64,000 nt of DNA, taken from Pseudomonadota bacterium (lineage in GTDB: Bacteria; Pseudomonadota; Alphaproteobacteria; Micropepsales; Micropepsaceae). Positions within the stretch are counted from its first letter, which is position 1. Each line of letters starts with the position of its first letter. Both the position numbers and the translations under genes were made by a program. The stretch covers positions 31,222 through 95,221 of the forward strand of contig JAJZDZ010000010.1 in assembly GCA_021851325.1 (NCBI GenBank). The letters run 5' to 3'. Shown in pieces: positions 47,247 to 57,681 of this stretch. The notes beneath the pieces are model-generated. The model searched no databases, was not told the DNA's origin, and worked only from the letters and a program-made list of their open reading frames with translations.

Positions 47247-49825
47247 GCGAGACGAATGACACCACGCGGCGCGGCAAAACCCTGTCGCTGAAGAAGACGG
47301 AAACCTCGACCGTCAAGCAAAGCTTCAGCCATGGCCGCACCAAAGCTGTCGTGGTGGAAAAAAAGCGTGCCCGCGTCGCCCCAGCGACGCCGGCCCCCAC
47401 CGCCAAGGCCGCCGAGACGCCCAGTCCGGAGCCAAGCCCGGCACCCAGCCAGGCTCCTGGGCGCCCCGCGCAATCCGGCGGCATGAAGCCGGCTGCCAGC
47501 CGCGCCGGGGTGGTCCTGCGCCAGCTCACCGATGAGGAAAAGGAGGCGCGCAGCCGCGCTCTTGCCGATGCGCGGGTGGCCGAAGAGGAGGCCCGCCGGC
47601 ATGCGGACGCAGAACGCCGGCGGCGCGAGGCCGAGGAAGCCCAGCTGCGCGCTGAACGCGAGGCCGCGGCCAAACGCAAGGCTGAGGAAGATGCCCGCAG
47701 GCTGGCCGAAGAGGAAGCCCGCCGCCACGCCGAAGAGGAACTGGCGCGGCGCGAGAAACAGCCCGAAGAAGTCCAGCGGGTAGCCAAGCCGAAACCCGCC
47801 CCGGAGCCGGTCGAAGCGCCGCGGGCGCGGCGTCCGGAACTTGAGGAAGAGGACGAGGGCAAAGGCAAAAAGCTTTCGGGCAAGGGCGCTGCTGCCAAAA
47901 CACCAGCGGCCACCCGCAAAGTCCCCACTGACCGCCGCCGGGGCAAGCTTACGGTTACCCGCGCATTGTCCGACGACGACGGCGAGCGGACCCGCTCGGT
48001 GGCCGCGTTCCGTCGCCACCTGCAGCGCGTCAACAAGGGACAGCAGGCCCAGGCGGCTGGTCCCGCCGGCCCGCGCGAGGTCATCGTTCCTGAAACCATC
48101 ACCGTCGCCGAACTCGCCAATCGCATGGCCCGTCGCGCCGTCGATGTCATCAAGGTGCTGATGAAGAACGGCATGATGCTGACGGTCAACGACACCATCG
48201 ATGCGGACACCGCGGAACTGGTGGCCACGGAGTATGGGCACACCGTCAAGCGCGTCGCCGAATCCGACGTTCTCGAAGGGCTCAAGGGCGAAGCCGATGC
48301 CGATACCACCATGCAACCGCGGCCGCCGGTGGTCACAGTCATGGGCCATGTTGACCACGGCAAGACCTCGCTGCTCGATGCCTTGCGCAAGACCGACGTC
48401 GTAGCAGGCGAGGCCGGAGGAATCACCCAGCACATCGGCGCCTATCAGGTCCAGCTCGCCAGCCGCCAGAAAATCACCTTTCTGGACACTCCCGGCCATG
48501 CCGCCTTTACCTCGATGCGCGCCCGCGGCGCCAAGGTGACGGACATCGTTGTGCTGGTGGTTGCCGCCGATGATGGCGTCATGCCCCAGACCATCGAGGC
48601 CATCAGCCATGCCAAGGCGGCAGGCGTGCCTCTCATCGTCGCCATCAACAAGATCGACAAGCCGGATGCCAAGCCGCAGCGGGTCAAGACCGAGCTTCTG
48701 CAGCATGACGTCCAGGTCGAAGACATGGGCGGCGAAACCCAGGCCGTGGAAGTATCCGCGCTGAAGGGGACAGGACTTGCACAGCTGGAAGAAGCCATCC
48801 TGCTGCAAGCCGAACTGCTCGATCTGAAGGCCAACCCTGAGCGGACGGCCGAAGGCGCTGTAATCGAGGCCAAGCTCGACAAGGGTCGCGGTCCAGTGGC
48901 AACCGTACTGGTCGAACGCGGCACCCTGAAGAATGGCGACATCCTTGTGGCCGGCTCCGAATGGGGCCGGGTGCGCGCGCTGATCAACGATCATGGCGAG
49001 GTGGTCGAGAGTGCCGGGCCATCGGTACCGGTGGAGGTCCTCGGCCTGTCCGGCGTGCCTGAGGCCGGTGATGAATTCGTCGTCGTCGAAAATGACGCCC
49101 GCGCCCGTGAGGTCACGGAGTATCGCACGCGCAAACGGCGCGAATCGCGCCAGGCTGCGAACGCGCGTCAGACCCTCGACCAACTGCTCAAGAGCCGCAA
49201 GGAAGGCGAAACGCGTTTCCTGCCTCTCGTTATCAAGGCCGATGTGCAGGGCTCGGTGGAAGCCATTCAAGGTGCCCTCACCAAGCTTGGCACCAGCGAA
49301 GTGGCGGTTCAGTTCCTGCAATCAGGCGTGGGTGCAATCACCGAAAGCGATGTCATTCTGGCCCATGCCTCAGGTGGCGCCATCATCGGCTTTAACGTGC
49401 GCGCCAACGCGCACGCCCGCGAGCGGGCCAAGCGGGACGGGGTCGAAATCCGCTACTACAGCATCATCTACAATGTCGTAGACGACGTGAAAGCGGTGCT
49501 GTCGGGCATGCTCGCCCCCGAAGTGCGCGAGAAATTTCTCGGCAATGCCGAAATTCTCGAGGTCTTCTCGATCTCCAAGGTCGGCAAGGTGGCTGGCTGT
49601 CGCGTCAGCGAAGGGGTGGTACGGCGCGGGGCCAAGGTTCGCCTCATCCGCGATGGCGTGGTCGTCCATGAAGGCGAGCTCTCAACCCTCAAGCGTTTCA
49701 AGGATGACGCCCGCGAGGTTCAGGCTGGCCAGGAATGCGGCATGTCGTTTGCCAATTACGATAATATTGCCAAGGGTGATGTTATCGAATGCTTCGAGGT
49801 CGAAACCGTCCAACGCGCGCTTTAA
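47243..49825 (+). CDS. infB: Translation initiation factor IF-2
   Basis: An 860-residue IF-2. The N-terminal third is a charged Ala/Glu/Arg-rich region (about 95-190, [20 protein letters not shown]) typical of long alphaproteobacterial IF-2. The GTPase domain begins near residue 360 with G1 GHVDHGKT, G3 DTPGHAAF and G4 NKID, followed by domains II-IV that bind formylmethionyl-tRNA. It brings initiator tRNA to the 30S subunit. The ATGA overlap with the ylxR gene indicates coupling. Confidence 0.98.
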   Translation: MSETNDTTRRGKTLSLKKTETSTVKQSFSHGRTKAVVVEKKRARVAPATPAPTAKAAETPSPEPSPAPSQAPGRPAQSGGMKPAASRAGVVLRQLTDEEKEARSRALADARVAEEEARRHADAERRRREAEEAQLRAEREAAAKRKAEEDARRLAEEEARRHAEEELARREKQPEEVQRVAKPKPAPEPVEAPRARRPELEEEDEGKGKKLSGKGAAAKTPAATRKVPTDRRRGKLTVTRALSDDDGERTRSVAAFRRHLQRVNKGQQAQAAGPAGPREVIVPETITVAELANRMARRAVDVIKVLMKNGMMLTVNDTIDADTAELVATEYGHTVKRVAESDVLEGLKGEADADTTMQPRPPVVTVMGHVDHGKTSLLDALRKTDVVAGEAGGITQHIGAYQVQLASRQKITFLDTPGHAAFTSMRARGAKVTDIVVLVVAADDGVMPQTIEAISHAKAAGVPLIVAINKIDKPDAKPQRVKTELLQHDVQVEDMGGETQAVEVSALKGTGLAQLEEAILLQAELLDLKANPERTAEGAVIEAKLDKGRGPVATVLVERGTLKNGDILVAGSEWGRVRALINDHGEVVESAGPSVPVEVLGLSGVPEAGDEFVVVENDARAREVTEYRTRKRRESRQAANARQTLDQLLKSRKEGETRFLPLVIKADVQGSVEAIQGALTKLGTSEVAVQFLQSGVGAITESDVILAHASGGAIIGFNVRANAHARERAKRDGVEIRYYSIIYNVVDDVKAVLSGMLAPEVREKFLGNAEILEVFSISKVGKVAGCRVSEGVVRRGAKVRLIRDGVVVHEGELSTLKRFKDDAREVQAGQECGMSFANYDNIAKGDVIECFEVETVQRAL

Positions 49826-49894
49826 GGAGCCACCGCAGAGGCTGCGCCCGGTGAGCCCTGTCGCCGGCGCGCCCGAGCATGGGCATGGATTACC

Positions 49895-50314
49895 GTGAAC
49901 CGACGTCCGACACGATCCCACAACGGTCCCTCGCAGCGCCAGCTGCGGGTAGGCGAAATGCTGCGCCATACGCTCTCCGAGATTCTGGCGCGTGGCGAGC
50001 TGCGCGATCCCGAGCTCGAGGGGGTGTCGGTCACAGTGACGGTCGTCAAACCCTCACCGGATATGCGCCACGCCACGGTGTTTTGTGAACCGCTCGGAGG
50101 CAAGAACGCCAAGCCGATCATCGCTGCGCTCAATCGCAATGCGCGCTTCCTGCGCGGCTTGATGGGCAAGACCATCGCCCTCAAATTCACGCCTGATCTG
50201 CGCTTTGTGGAGGACACGTCCTTTGCCGAAGCCGAGAAGATCGAGACGCTGCTGAAGTCCGAGCGGGTGGCGCGCGACCTGCGTCACAGCGCGGACGAGA
50301 GCGATGACAGCTGA
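49895..50314 (+). CDS. rbfA: Ribosome-binding factor A
   Basis: A 139-residue RbfA, a KH-like protein that matures the 30S subunit and assists cold adaptation. The segments RVGEMLRHTLSEILARGE and DPELEGVSVTVTVVKPSPDMRHATVF are diagnostic. It starts at GTG 49895 with a weak GGA site; a 69-base gap follows infB. The acidic tail ends DESDDS. Confidence 0.95.
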   Translation: MNRRPTRSHNGPSQRQLRVGEMLRHTLSEILARGELRDPELEGVSVTVTVVKPSPDMRHATVFCEPLGGKNAKPIIAALNRNARFLRGLMGKTIALKFTPDLRFVEDTSFAEAEKIETLLKSERVARDLRHSADESDDS

Positions 50315-50355
50315 GACTGAGCCCCGCGGTCCGGGGCCTGAAGGAACAAGAGCCA

Positions 50356-51300
50356 ATGGGGCGTAAGAAAAAGGGCGATGCCGTCCATGGCTGGGTGGTG
50401 ATCGATAAGCCCCAAGGGGTCACATCCACCCAGGTCGTGAGCATCGTCAAGCGCGTCTTCAATGCCCAGAAGGCCGGTCATGCCGGCACCCTCGACCCCA
50501 TGGCCACGGGCGTCCTTGCGGTGGCCTTGGGCGAGGCAACCAAGACCGTGCCCTATGCCATGGACGCGGAAAAATCCTATCTCTTCACGGCAAAATGGGG
50601 CGAGGCCACCGACAGCGACGACGCCGACGGTCATGTCACGGCGACCAGCGCCAGCCGGCCCAGCCGGGCCCAGATCCTGGCTGCCCTTCCCGGCCTCACC
50701 GGAACCATCCTGCAGACCCCACCAGCCTTCTCGGCGATCAAGGTCGATGGCCAGCGCGCCTATGATCTGGCCCGCGAGGGCGAGCCCCCGAGCCTGTCGG
50801 CGCGGCCAGTCGAAATCCACGCGGTGCACCTTCTCGAGCAGCCCGGGGAGGACCTCGCAGTATTTGAAATGCGTTGCGGCAAAGGGGCTTATGTTCGGGC
50901 CTTTGTCCGCGATCTGGCGCTGGCCCTGGGAACCCTCGGTCATGTCTGCGCGCTGCGCCGCACCAGCGTGGGCAGCTTTACCGCCCAGGCCGCGATTTCA
51001 CTGGAAAGCCTCAAGGGTTTTATGCATAGTCCGGCCGCTTTTGAGCACCTAAGGCCTCTTTCGACCGCGCTGGACGGCATCCCGGCGCTGGCCGTAGCGG
51101 GCCCGGATGTGGTCCGCCTGAAGAGTGGCAACCCCATTCTCTGCCGGGCCGGACAGTTTGCGAAACTGGCCGAGCAGGGCGGGGATGATCTTCAGGGACA
51201 GACTGTCTTTCTGTCCACGCCAGCCGGAGAGCCGATCGCTCTGGCCGAGCTGGTGGAAGGTCAGTTGCAGCCCTTCCGCGTGTTCAATTTCACCCCTTGA
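50356..51300 (+). CDS. truB: tRNA pseudouridine(55) synthase
   Basis: A 314-residue TruB that makes pseudouridine 55 in the T-loop of tRNAs. The catalytic aspartate is D47 in GHAGTLDPMATGVL, and the GWVVIDKPQGVTS motif lies just before it. A C-terminal PUA-like region follows residue 250. AAGGAACAAGAG precedes ATG. It is followed closely by rpsO. Confidence 0.97.
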   Translation: MGRKKKGDAVHGWVVIDKPQGVTSTQVVSIVKRVFNAQKAGHAGTLDPMATGVLAVALGEATKTVPYAMDAEKSYLFTAKWGEATDSDDADGHVTATSASRPSRAQILAALPGLTGTILQTPPAFSAIKVDGQRAYDLAREGEPPSLSARPVEIHAVHLLEQPGEDLAVFEMRCGKGAYVRAFVRDLALALGTLGHVCALRRTSVGSFTAQAAISLESLKGFMHSPAAFEHLRPLSTALDGIPALAVAGPDVVRLKSGNPILCRAGQFAKLAEQGGDDLQGQTVFLSTPAGEPIALAELVEGQLQPFRVFNFTP

Positions 51301-51315
51301 TGTCCGGAAACAAAC

Positions 51316-51585
51316 ATGTCGATTACCGCTGAACGCAAACAGGAACTGATCAAGGAATTTGCTACCAAAGAGGGCGACACCGGCTCGCCAGAGGTCCAGG
51401 TGGCCGTGCTCTCCGAGCGCATCGCCAATCTGACCGAACATTTCAAGACCCACGCCAAGGACAATCATTCGCGCCGTGGCCTCATCAAGCTGGTCTCCCA
51501 GCGCCGGCGCCTGCTCGATTATGTCAAGGCCACCGATGCCCAGCGTTATCAGGCGCTGATCGGCCGGTTGGGCCTGCGGCGCTGA
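51316..51585 (+). CDS. rpsO: 30S ribosomal protein S15
   Basis: An 89-residue S15, a four-helix protein that binds 16S rRNA. The segments [17 protein letters not shown] and [19 protein letters not shown] are invariant family motifs. It lies 15 bases after truB and shares a long hairpin region with pnp downstream. S15 often represses its own translation; no specific operator is evident here. Confidence 0.98.
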   Translation: MSITAERKQELIKEFATKEGDTGSPEVQVAVLSERIANLTEHFKTHAKDNHSRRGLIKLVSQRRRLLDYVKATDAQRYQALIGRLGLRR

Positions 51586-51613
51586 CCCCCCGGGCTCTCT
51601 TAACCCTGCTTTG

Positions 51614-51669
51614 CGCGCGTCCGCGCGGCCGCCATCTTGGCCGGCCGCTGCGGACGCGCGTATGTTTTT
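51614..51669 (+). terminator. rpsO-pnp long hairpin with T-tract
   Basis: Outer arms CGCGCGTCCGC (51614-51624) and GCGGACGCGCG (51650-51660) pair perfectly over 11 bases, and inner arms GCGGCCG/CGGCCGC extend the stem to about 18 pairs with one bulged base. TATGTTTTT follows (five T, 51665-51669). It sits between rpsO and pnp, where it may end rpsO transcription partly and, by analogy with E. coli, serve as an RNase III site for pnp autoregulation. Confidence 0.75.
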
Positions 51670-51780
51670 CGCGTCACAACGCAAACAGCCGGAGGAGTTC
51701 CGGCAACTGAGGGGCCAGCCTGAAACGCCGGCCCCATATCCGACAGGCAATCCGGCCTGCGGGAACGAAGGAAAGAACCG

Positions 51781-53946
51781 ATGTTTACTATCGCCAAAGA
51801 AGAAATCGAATGGGGCGGGCGCAAGTTCTCGCTCGAGACCGGACGCATTGCGCGTCAAGCCGACGGAGCCGTGCTGGCAAGCTATGGCGAAACCGTTGTC
51901 CTTGCCACTGTCGTTGGTGCGCGCAGCCCGAAGCCCGGCATCGATTTCTTCCCACTCACGGTCAATTATCAGGAACGCTTCTATGCCGCCGGCAAGATCC
52001 CGGGCGGCTATTTCAAGCGTGAGGGCCGTCCCACCGAACGCGAAACCCTGATCTCCCGTCTCATCGACCGACCGATCCGCCCCCTGTTCGCCGAGGGTTA
52101 CAAGAACGAGACACAGGTGATCGTGACCGTGCTCAGTCACGATATGGAAAATGACCCCGATGTCGTGGCCGTGATCGCAGCTTCGGCGGCCCTGACACTG
52201 TCGGGCATTCCGTTCATGGGCCCGATCGGAGCGGCACGCGTCGGCTATGTCGATGGCGCCTTCCGTCTCAATCCGCGCATCGACGAGATGGCAAGCTCAA
52301 GTCTTGATCTGGTTGTGGCGGGAACCGGCAACGCTGTGCTCATGGTGGAATCCGAAGCCCAGGAACTGCCGGAAGACATCATGCTGGGCGCCGTCATGTT
52401 CGGCCACCAGCAGATGCAGGCCGCGATCAACATGATCATCCGTCTGGCCGAGAAAGCCGCCAAGGAACCGCGCGAGCTGACTGCGGATGAAAGCAAGGAG
52501 CGCTATGCAGCCCTCAAAGCGTTCGCCGGAAGCGACCTGAATGCCGCCTTCCAGATTGCCGAAAAGCATGTCCGGCGCGACCGCATCGCCGAGATCCGCA
52601 ACCGCGCCGCAGAGCAATTTGTCGGCGAGGGTGACGGCAAGCTGAACGAAAACAAGTTTGGCGCCCTGTTTCATGATCTGGAAGCGGACATCATGCGCAA
52701 TGCCGTTCTCGATACCGGCCGGCGCATCGACGGACGCAACACCAAAGAAATCCGTCCCATTCTCGCCCAGGTTGGTACCTTGCCGCGCACCCATGGCTCG
52801 GCGCTGTTTACCCGCGGGGAGACCCAGGCGCTGGTGGTGGCAACCCTCGGCACCGCTGAAGATGAGCAGTTCGTCGACAGCCTGGAAGGCACAAGCAAGC
52901 AGAGCTTCATGCTCCACTACAATTTCCCACCCTACAGCGTCGGCGAAACCGGCCGCATGGGTGGCCCTGGCCGGCGCGAGATCGGTCACGGCAAGCTCGC
53001 CTGGCGTGCCGTGCATCCCATGCTGCCCAAGCGCGAGGAATTTCCCTACACCCTGCGCGTGGTCTCGGAAATCACCGAGTCCAACGGCTCCTCGTCGATG
53101 GCAACCGTGTGCGGCACCTCGCTGGCACTGATGGATGCTGGCGTACCGCTCAAGGCCCCGATTGCAGGCATTGCCATGGGCCTCATCCTGGAAGGCAGCC
53201 GCTACGCCGTGCTGTCCGACATCCTGGGTGATGAGGATCACCTCGGCGACATGGACTTCAAGGTGGCCGGTACCCAGAACGGCGTTACCTCGCTGCAGAT
53301 GGACATCAAGATCGCCGGCATCACCGAAGAAATCATGCGGGTGGCACTCGGTCAGGCCAAAGACGGACGGCTGCATATACTGGGCGAGATGGCCAAGGCC
53401 ATCAGCCAGAGCCGCAGCGAGCTTGGTGAGCATGCTCCACGCATCGAACAGATGAAAATTCCAACCGACAAGATCCGCGACGTCATCGGCACTGGCGGCA
53501 AAGTCATCCGTGAGATCGTGGAGAAGACCGGGGCCAAGATCAGTGTCGAAGACGACGGCACGGTCAAAATCGCGTCAGCAGACGGAGAATCCATCCGCGC
53601 TGCCGTCAAGTGGATCAAATCCCTGACGGCCGAGCCCGAGGTCGGTGAAATCTACGACGGCAAGATCGTCAAGGTGATGGATTTTGGCGCCTTCGTGAAT
53701 TTCTTCGGCCCCAAGGACGGGCTCGTGCACATCTCTGAGCTGGCCCCGCAGCGCGTGGCCAAAACCTCGGACGTGGTCAAGGAGGGTCAGGCCGTCAAAG
53801 TCAAGCTTCTGGGCTTTGATGACCGCGGCAAGGTCCGCCTCTCGATGAAGATGGTCGATCAGGTGACCGGAGAGGACTTGTCCAAGAAGGCCAAGCCCGA
53901 GAGCGAAGCACAGGCTGAGGATGCCGCGGCCAAGCCGGCCGAATAA
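51781..53946 (+). CDS. pnp: Polynucleotide phosphorylase
   Basis: A 721-residue 3'-5' exoribonuclease using phosphate. It has two RNase PH-like domains (about 10-230 and 310-545, with [14 protein letters not shown] in the second core), a linking helical domain, a KH domain ([18 protein letters not shown], about 565-620) and an S1 domain ([20 protein letters not shown], about 625-695). It degrades mRNA, often with RNase E. The leader and trailer both carry very stable hairpins. The acidic C-terminal tail ends near a 17-pair stem-loop. Confidence 0.98.
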   Translation: MFTIAKEEIEWGGRKFSLETGRIARQADGAVLASYGETVVLATVVGARSPKPGIDFFPLTVNYQERFYAAGKIPGGYFKREGRPTERETLISRLIDRPIRPLFAEGYKNETQVIVTVLSHDMENDPDVVAVIAASAALTLSGIPFMGPIGAARVGYVDGAFRLNPRIDEMASSSLDLVVAGTGNAVLMVESEAQELPEDIMLGAVMFGHQQMQAAINMIIRLAEKAAKEPRELTADESKERYAALKAFAGSDLNAAFQIAEKHVRRDRIAEIRNRAAEQFVGEGDGKLNENKFGALFHDLEADIMRNAVLDTGRRIDGRNTKEIRPILAQVGTLPRTHGSALFTRGETQALVVATLGTAEDEQFVDSLEGTSKQSFMLHYNFPPYSVGETGRMGGPGRREIGHGKLAWRAVHPMLPKREEFPYTLRVVSEITESNGSSSMATVCGTSLALMDAGVPLKAPIAGIAMGLILEGSRYAVLSDILGDEDHLGDMDFKVAGTQNGVTSLQMDIKIAGITEEIMRVALGQAKDGRLHILGEMAKAISQSRSELGEHAPRIEQMKIPTDKIRDVIGTGGKVIREIVEKTGAKISVEDDGTVKIASADGESIRAAVKWIKSLTAEPEVGEIYDGKIVKVMDFGAFVNFFGPKDGLVHISELAPQRVAKTSDVVKEGQAVKVKLLGFDDRGKVRLSMKMVDQVTGEDLSKKAKPESEAQAEDAAAKPAE

Positions 53947-53953
53947 TCGTCTT

Positions 53954-53993
53954 GGCGCAGCTGCCTGCAGCCGATGCTGCGGGCGGCTGCGCC
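53954..53993 (+). terminator. 17-pair hairpin after pnp
   Basis: Left arm 53954-53970 and right arm 53977-53993 pair over 17 positions (15 Watson-Crick and 2 G-U) around a 6-base loop CCGATG, starting 7 bases after the pnp stop. No T-run follows, so it is more likely a Rho-dependent or 3'-end-stabilising stem than a classical intrinsic terminator. Confidence 0.65.
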
Positions 53994-54021
53994 CGGCTCC
54001 TGTCACCGCGTGAACGCCCTC

Positions 54022-54321
54022 ATGATGATCGGCCTTCGCCTTCTCGCCCTTTGCCTGATCGTGATCGCGCTCGTGCTTCTGGGCATCGACGCCATCACCT
54101 CCCTTCAGTACGGGGCCATCAGATTGCATTCGCTGGCGCAGCTGCTGGATGCAGCCGCTCCCGCCCTCATCCGCCACGTCCGGGACTGGGCCGCAGACGT
54201 GCTGCCGCATCCTGTGACAGCACTCGTCCGCGGCCTTCTTGCCAGTTGGGCCTGGGCCCTCTTTGGCGTCGCTGGCGTTCTTGTGGCCTTCATTGGCGGT
54301 CGGCCGCGCCTGCGCGGCTAA
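54022..54321 (+). CDS. Small two-helix membrane protein
   Basis: A 99-residue protein with a hydrophobic helix at each end (about 2-24, IGLRLLALCLIVIALVLLG, and about 70-92, SWAWALFGVAGVLVAFIGG) joined by an amphipathic loop. The final WALFG...GRRPRLRG pattern recalls short membrane proteins of unknown function found in many alphaproteobacteria. ATG 54022 is favoured; GTG 54010 and ATG 54025 are alternatives, and no good ribosome site is seen. It is convergent with the diiron gene across 3 bases. Confidence 0.6.
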   Translation: MMIGLRLLALCLIVIALVLLGIDAITSLQYGAIRLHSLAQLLDAAAPALIRHVRDWAADVLPHPVTALVRGLLASWAWALFGVAGVLVAFIGGRPRLRG

Positions 54322-54324
54322 AGC

Positions 54325-55443
54325 CTATTCGGCTGCGAGCATGCCAGCCGGACTGACCAGCCCCTTGGCGCCATTGAGCTGCATCAGATATTTGATGCCC
54401 TCCTCGGCAATCTCATCTCCGATCATCCGATTACCCTCGCCATGCAATTCCGCCATGTCGATATAGGCCGCATAATTACCGCGGGTTCGTTCGGTGATGA
54501 TCCCGGCTTTCAGCAGGGTTTTGATCAGTACACGGAAAATGTTGGAGGCATCTGCCAGCTCCTGCCGGATCTCGGCATCGCCCAAGGCTTCCATAAAGGC
54601 ATTTTGGCACCACATCGGATCAAGTCCAACAGCCTCATAGATGAACGACTTCTGATCCGGGCTGCCAAGATTGAACAGCAGCACCTGAAACACGTTCCAG
54701 GCCCAGTCCTCGATCACTTCATGCTCAGCCTTGGACAATTGCGGAATGGTGCGATCGGCCCAGATCTTTCCGAATTTATGGTGGAAGGCTTCGTCCGTCA
54801 TCACCAGCTGCATCAGACTGGTCAGCAAGGGATCACGGGATTCTTTGTAGAAACTGGCAAACGCTCCCATGGCGAGGCCCTCGACCAGCATCTGCATGCC
54901 CACGAGCTTCTTCCACACCAGAGGCGAGGAGACGAGCTCGTTCAGAAGGCTGCCTAGCGCCGGTCCGACCCGCACCGGCCGGCCCCACCGCGCCTTGATA
55001 TAGGCGGAGAATGCGGTCACGTGCCGGGCTTCTTCACGGGTCTGGTTGGCCGCATATTCCTGCGCCCCGGGATCCTTGAGGATGTGACACAGCGAGGCCG
55101 AGAGTGCGAGCGCGCCCTGCTCGCCATGCAGGATCGAAGATAGCGACCACAAGACATCGAGATTGACGAGCTTGATCTTGCCCCGTTCATCGAGACGCTC
55201 GCCAATCGCCGTGCGCAAATCCATATTGGACTGCGGATTGACGAGATAATCGCGCTCGAGGTCAAACGGCCGGGAAAAATCGATGTACTTGGTATCGAGC
55301 GGATCCCAGAAGTGTTGATGCGTCGCTGAAATAATCTTGTCGAACGCTGTGCTGCGGGCACCATAGCGCTCGACTTCAAGCATGGCAGGAAAATCGCTCG
55401 GGTCTACAGCATTGTAGGCCGGGTCTTTGGTGATGTGATCCAT
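54325..55443 (-). CDS. Diiron ferritin-like protein (E-ExxH-E-ExxH)
   Basis: A 372-residue, mostly helical, soluble protein with a complete diiron carboxylate set: E108 (HGEQG), E138/H141 (EEARH), E188 (LVEGL) and E218/H221 (DEAFHH). This pattern is shared by ribonucleotide reductase R2, AurF-type N-oxygenases and other ferritin-like oxidases. The sequence outside the core does not let me choose a reaction. GGGGAGGA lies 5 bases before ATG. It is flanked by a convergent small membrane protein and a divergent cyclase-like protein, so no pathway context is offered. Confidence 0.85.
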   Translation of the reverse strand: MDHITKDPAYNAVDPSDFPAMLEVERYGARSTAFDKIISATHQHFWDPLDTKYIDFSRPFDLERDYLVNPQSNMDLRTAIGERLDERGKIKLVNLDVLWSLSSILHGEQGALALSASLCHILKDPGAQEYAANQTREEARHVTAFSAYIKARWGRPVRVGPALGSLLNELVSSPLVWKKLVGMQMLVEGLAMGAFASFYKESRDPLLTSLMQLVMTDEAFHHKFGKIWADRTIPQLSKAEHEVIEDWAWNVFQVLLFNLGSPDQKSFIYEAVGLDPMWCQNAFMEALGDAEIRQELADASNIFRVLIKTLLKAGIITERTRGNYAAYIDMAELHGEGNRMIGDEIAEEGIKYLMQLNGAKGLVSPAGMLAAE

Positions 55444-55622
55444 GATCCTCCCCGGATGTTTTATGTTTATCCCGTGAGCCTAGGCGAGAGGCCCACCGTC
55501 TCGCAAGAAATAATGACGACCCCGTCATTTCGTTCCCCCATCCAGGCAAACCGTATAAAGACCGGGGCACCGCCTCCGTGCTAAAGTGCCGACGCAGCAG
55601 TCGACAAGAGCGTGAGCAGCCA

Positions 55623-56999
55623 ATGAGACCCCTTGCCCGACCAGCATCCGCCTGGATCGGGGCGCTGCTCGCAACAGCGGTGGCGCTCGGTCTCATTGCC
55701 GCCAACGCCTGGCACCTGGCGGCGCGTGCTGATGGCCTCGAGCTTGCCGCGCTCAAAGCCCTTGCTGCGCATGCAGGAGCCCCTTCTACCGACTGGCCGG
55801 CGCTCGCCAGCCTGCTGGCCTCCTCCACCCGCCGGCTCGGCGAACTTGCCGGACTTGCCGCTTTGGGTCTTGGACTTGTCCTTGTCATCGCCTGGCGGGG
55901 GCTCGTCCTTGGCCTTGTCTTCCTCGTTGTCACAGTGGCCGGAACCCTGCTCCTGACATTCTGGCTCTTCCTCGGCCCGCACCTGCTTGTTGGCACGCTT
56001 GCAGGCGCGCTCGCACTCCTCGCTGCCTATGGCGTCGCCGCCCTTTGGCAGGGCGTGGCCATGGTACGGTGGCGCCTGCGCCTTGCCGCCCTGTTCGCGG
56101 GGACACTGTCACGACAAAAGCTGCGTCAGCTCCTGCATGCCAAAATCGAGGACGGGCTTGACCCCCACAGCACCCAGGCCAGTTGCCTTGCGCTGAAGCT
56201 CAGCATGCCGGATCCCGAAGCCGATGATGATCCCATCACAAGCTTCATCGCGCGCCAGGAGGTGCTGGCGCAGCTGGCTGAAATCGCAAAAAGTCACGGC
56301 GGGCTGCTCAGCGCGCTCGGGGCGCACGGATTCCATGCGGTCTGGACTGTCCCGCTGCGCGAACCCCTGCATGGTGCGCGGGCTTGCGCGGCGGCCCTTG
56401 CCTTGGTGCAGGCAAATCTGCGCGCGCAGAAGCTGACCGGAGCGACGAGCGGTGCGCCCTATACCCTTGCCATCGGCGTGGCAACAGGTTCCCTCAGCGC
56501 CGGCGTGCTTTGGCTTGGCCGCCAGCCCCATTATCTCATCGCTGGCAGTTGCGCCGAACGCGCAGAGGACTTGCGCGACCGCGCCGAACAGTTCGGTACA
56601 GGGATTGTTGTCTGCAGCCAAACCCGCAGCCTTGTGGCCGGGGACTACGCCTTCCTCGAGATCGAGCGCGCTGCCAGCCCGGCGGCAAAGGCTGAGACGC
56701 CAACCGGCCTTTATGCCCTGTGGGGGCCCGTGGCGGCCGCCTCCTCACCCAAATTCAGGGCGCTCGCAGTCTTCCACGACCGGCTATTTCAGGCCCTGCA
56801 AAGCGGTCAATGGGCAAGCGCGCACGAACTCATTGCCAAGGCCCGCAAACTCTCAGGCGCCAGTCAGAGGCTCTATGATTATTACAGCGAACACCTCGGC
56901 CGGCTCGAACAGCGGTCGTCTGCAACCGCACCCTATGCGGCGCAAAACGAACCCATGACCTCATTCACGCGGCCGCAGCCAACGCCGCCTTCGCCGTAA
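55623..56999 (+). CDS. Degenerate class III adenylate cyclase-like membrane protein
   Basis: A 458-residue protein with transmembrane helices at about 10-32, 80-100, 104-130 and 132-155, then a cytoplasmic domain with the fold pattern of class III nucleotide cyclases (about 195-370). The metal-binding Asp of the first motif is missing in [14 protein letters not shown]. The GD motif is replaced by [11 protein letters not shown], and the usual GIxxGxVxxGxxG...IGDxVNxAARL pattern survives only as [15 protein letters not shown]...[12 protein letters not shown]. Catalysis is therefore unlikely; a sensor or binding role is more plausible. It overlaps hisA convergently by 35 bases. Confidence 0.75.
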   Translation: MRPLARPASAWIGALLATAVALGLIAANAWHLAARADGLELAALKALAAHAGAPSTDWPALASLLASSTRRLGELAGLAALGLGLVLVIAWRGLVLGLVFLVVTVAGTLLLTFWLFLGPHLLVGTLAGALALLAAYGVAALWQGVAMVRWRLRLAALFAGTLSRQKLRQLLHAKIEDGLDPHSTQASCLALKLSMPDPEADDDPITSFIARQEVLAQLAEIAKSHGGLLSALGAHGFHAVWTVPLREPLHGARACAAALALVQANLRAQKLTGATSGAPYTLAIGVATGSLSAGVLWLGRQPHYLIAGSCAERAEDLRDRAEQFGTGIVVCSQTRSLVAGDYAFLEIERAASPAAKAETPTGLYALWGPVAAASSPKFRALAVFHDRLFQALQSGQWASAHELIAKARKLSGASQRLYDYYSEHLGRLEQRSSATAPYAAQNEPMTSFTRPQPTPPSP

Positions 57000-57681
57000 T
57001 GCGCCCATCATAAAGAGCCCGTCCGATAATCGCTCCGGCGATGTTGGTGGAGCGCTTGAGGGCCAGAATATCGTCCGTACCGGCAAGTCCGCCCGACGCA
57101 ATGACCGGAATGCGCACCGCTTCTGCCAGTGCTGCCGTTGCGTCCACATTGATGCCCCCGAGCATGCCATCGCGGGCGATATCGGTGAAGATGAGCGCCG
57201 CCACACCTTCATCTTCGAAGCGGCGTGCAACCTCGACCGCGCTCAGGCTCGAGGTCTTGGCCCAGCCTTCCACCGCGACCATCCCCGCACGGGCATCGAT
57301 TCCAACTGCAATGGCGCCACGGTGGGCACGGGCCGCCTCCTTGACAAGCTTTGGATCACGCAGGGCGGCAGTCCCAAGGATGACGCGGTTGATACCTGCC
57401 TCAAGCCAGAATTCGATGGCGGCGCGGTTGCGTAATCCGCCACCAAGCTGGATGGGCAGGGTGATGGCCTCACGGATGGCCTTGATCGCCTCGCCATTGG
57501 CCGAGAACCCGGCAAAGGCACCATTGAGATCGACACAATGCAGCCAGGCAAAGCCGGCATCGGCAAACAGCCGCGCCTGCGCCGCGGGATCGCGGTTGAA
57601 GACGGTGGCATCCCCCATCTCGCCCTGCTTGAGACGCACACAGGCGCCGTCCTTAAGATCAATCGCGGGATAGAGGATCAT
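56965..57681 (-). CDS. hisA: ProFAR isomerase (phosphoribosylformimino-AICAR-P isomerase)
   Basis: A 238-residue TIM-barrel isomerase of histidine synthesis. The catalytic Asp residues lie in YPAIDLKDG (D8) and FTDIARDG, with phosphate-binding IQLGGGLRN and VIASGGLAG. It converts ProFAR to PRFAR, the substrate of HisHF. It overlaps hisH by 4 bases (ATGA). hisF, which often follows, is not in this direction; the gene instead runs into a convergent unrelated gene. Confidence 0.97.
   Translation of the reverse strand: MILYPAIDLKDGACVRLKQGEMGDATVFNRDPAAQARLFADAGFAWLHCVDLNGAFAGFSANGEAIKAIREAITLPIQLGGGLRNRAAIEFWLEAGINRVILGTAALRDPKLVKEAARAHRGAIAVGIDARAGMVAVEGWAKTSSLSAVEVARRFEDEGVAALIFTDIARDGMLGGINVDATAALAEAVRIPVIASGGLAGTDDILALKRSTNIAGAIIGRALYDGRITAKAALAAAA

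Noticed and set aside
47060..49321. 753-codon open frame antisense to infB
   Set aside because: It lies wholly opposite the strongly conserved infB and ylxR genes and has low-complexity translation.
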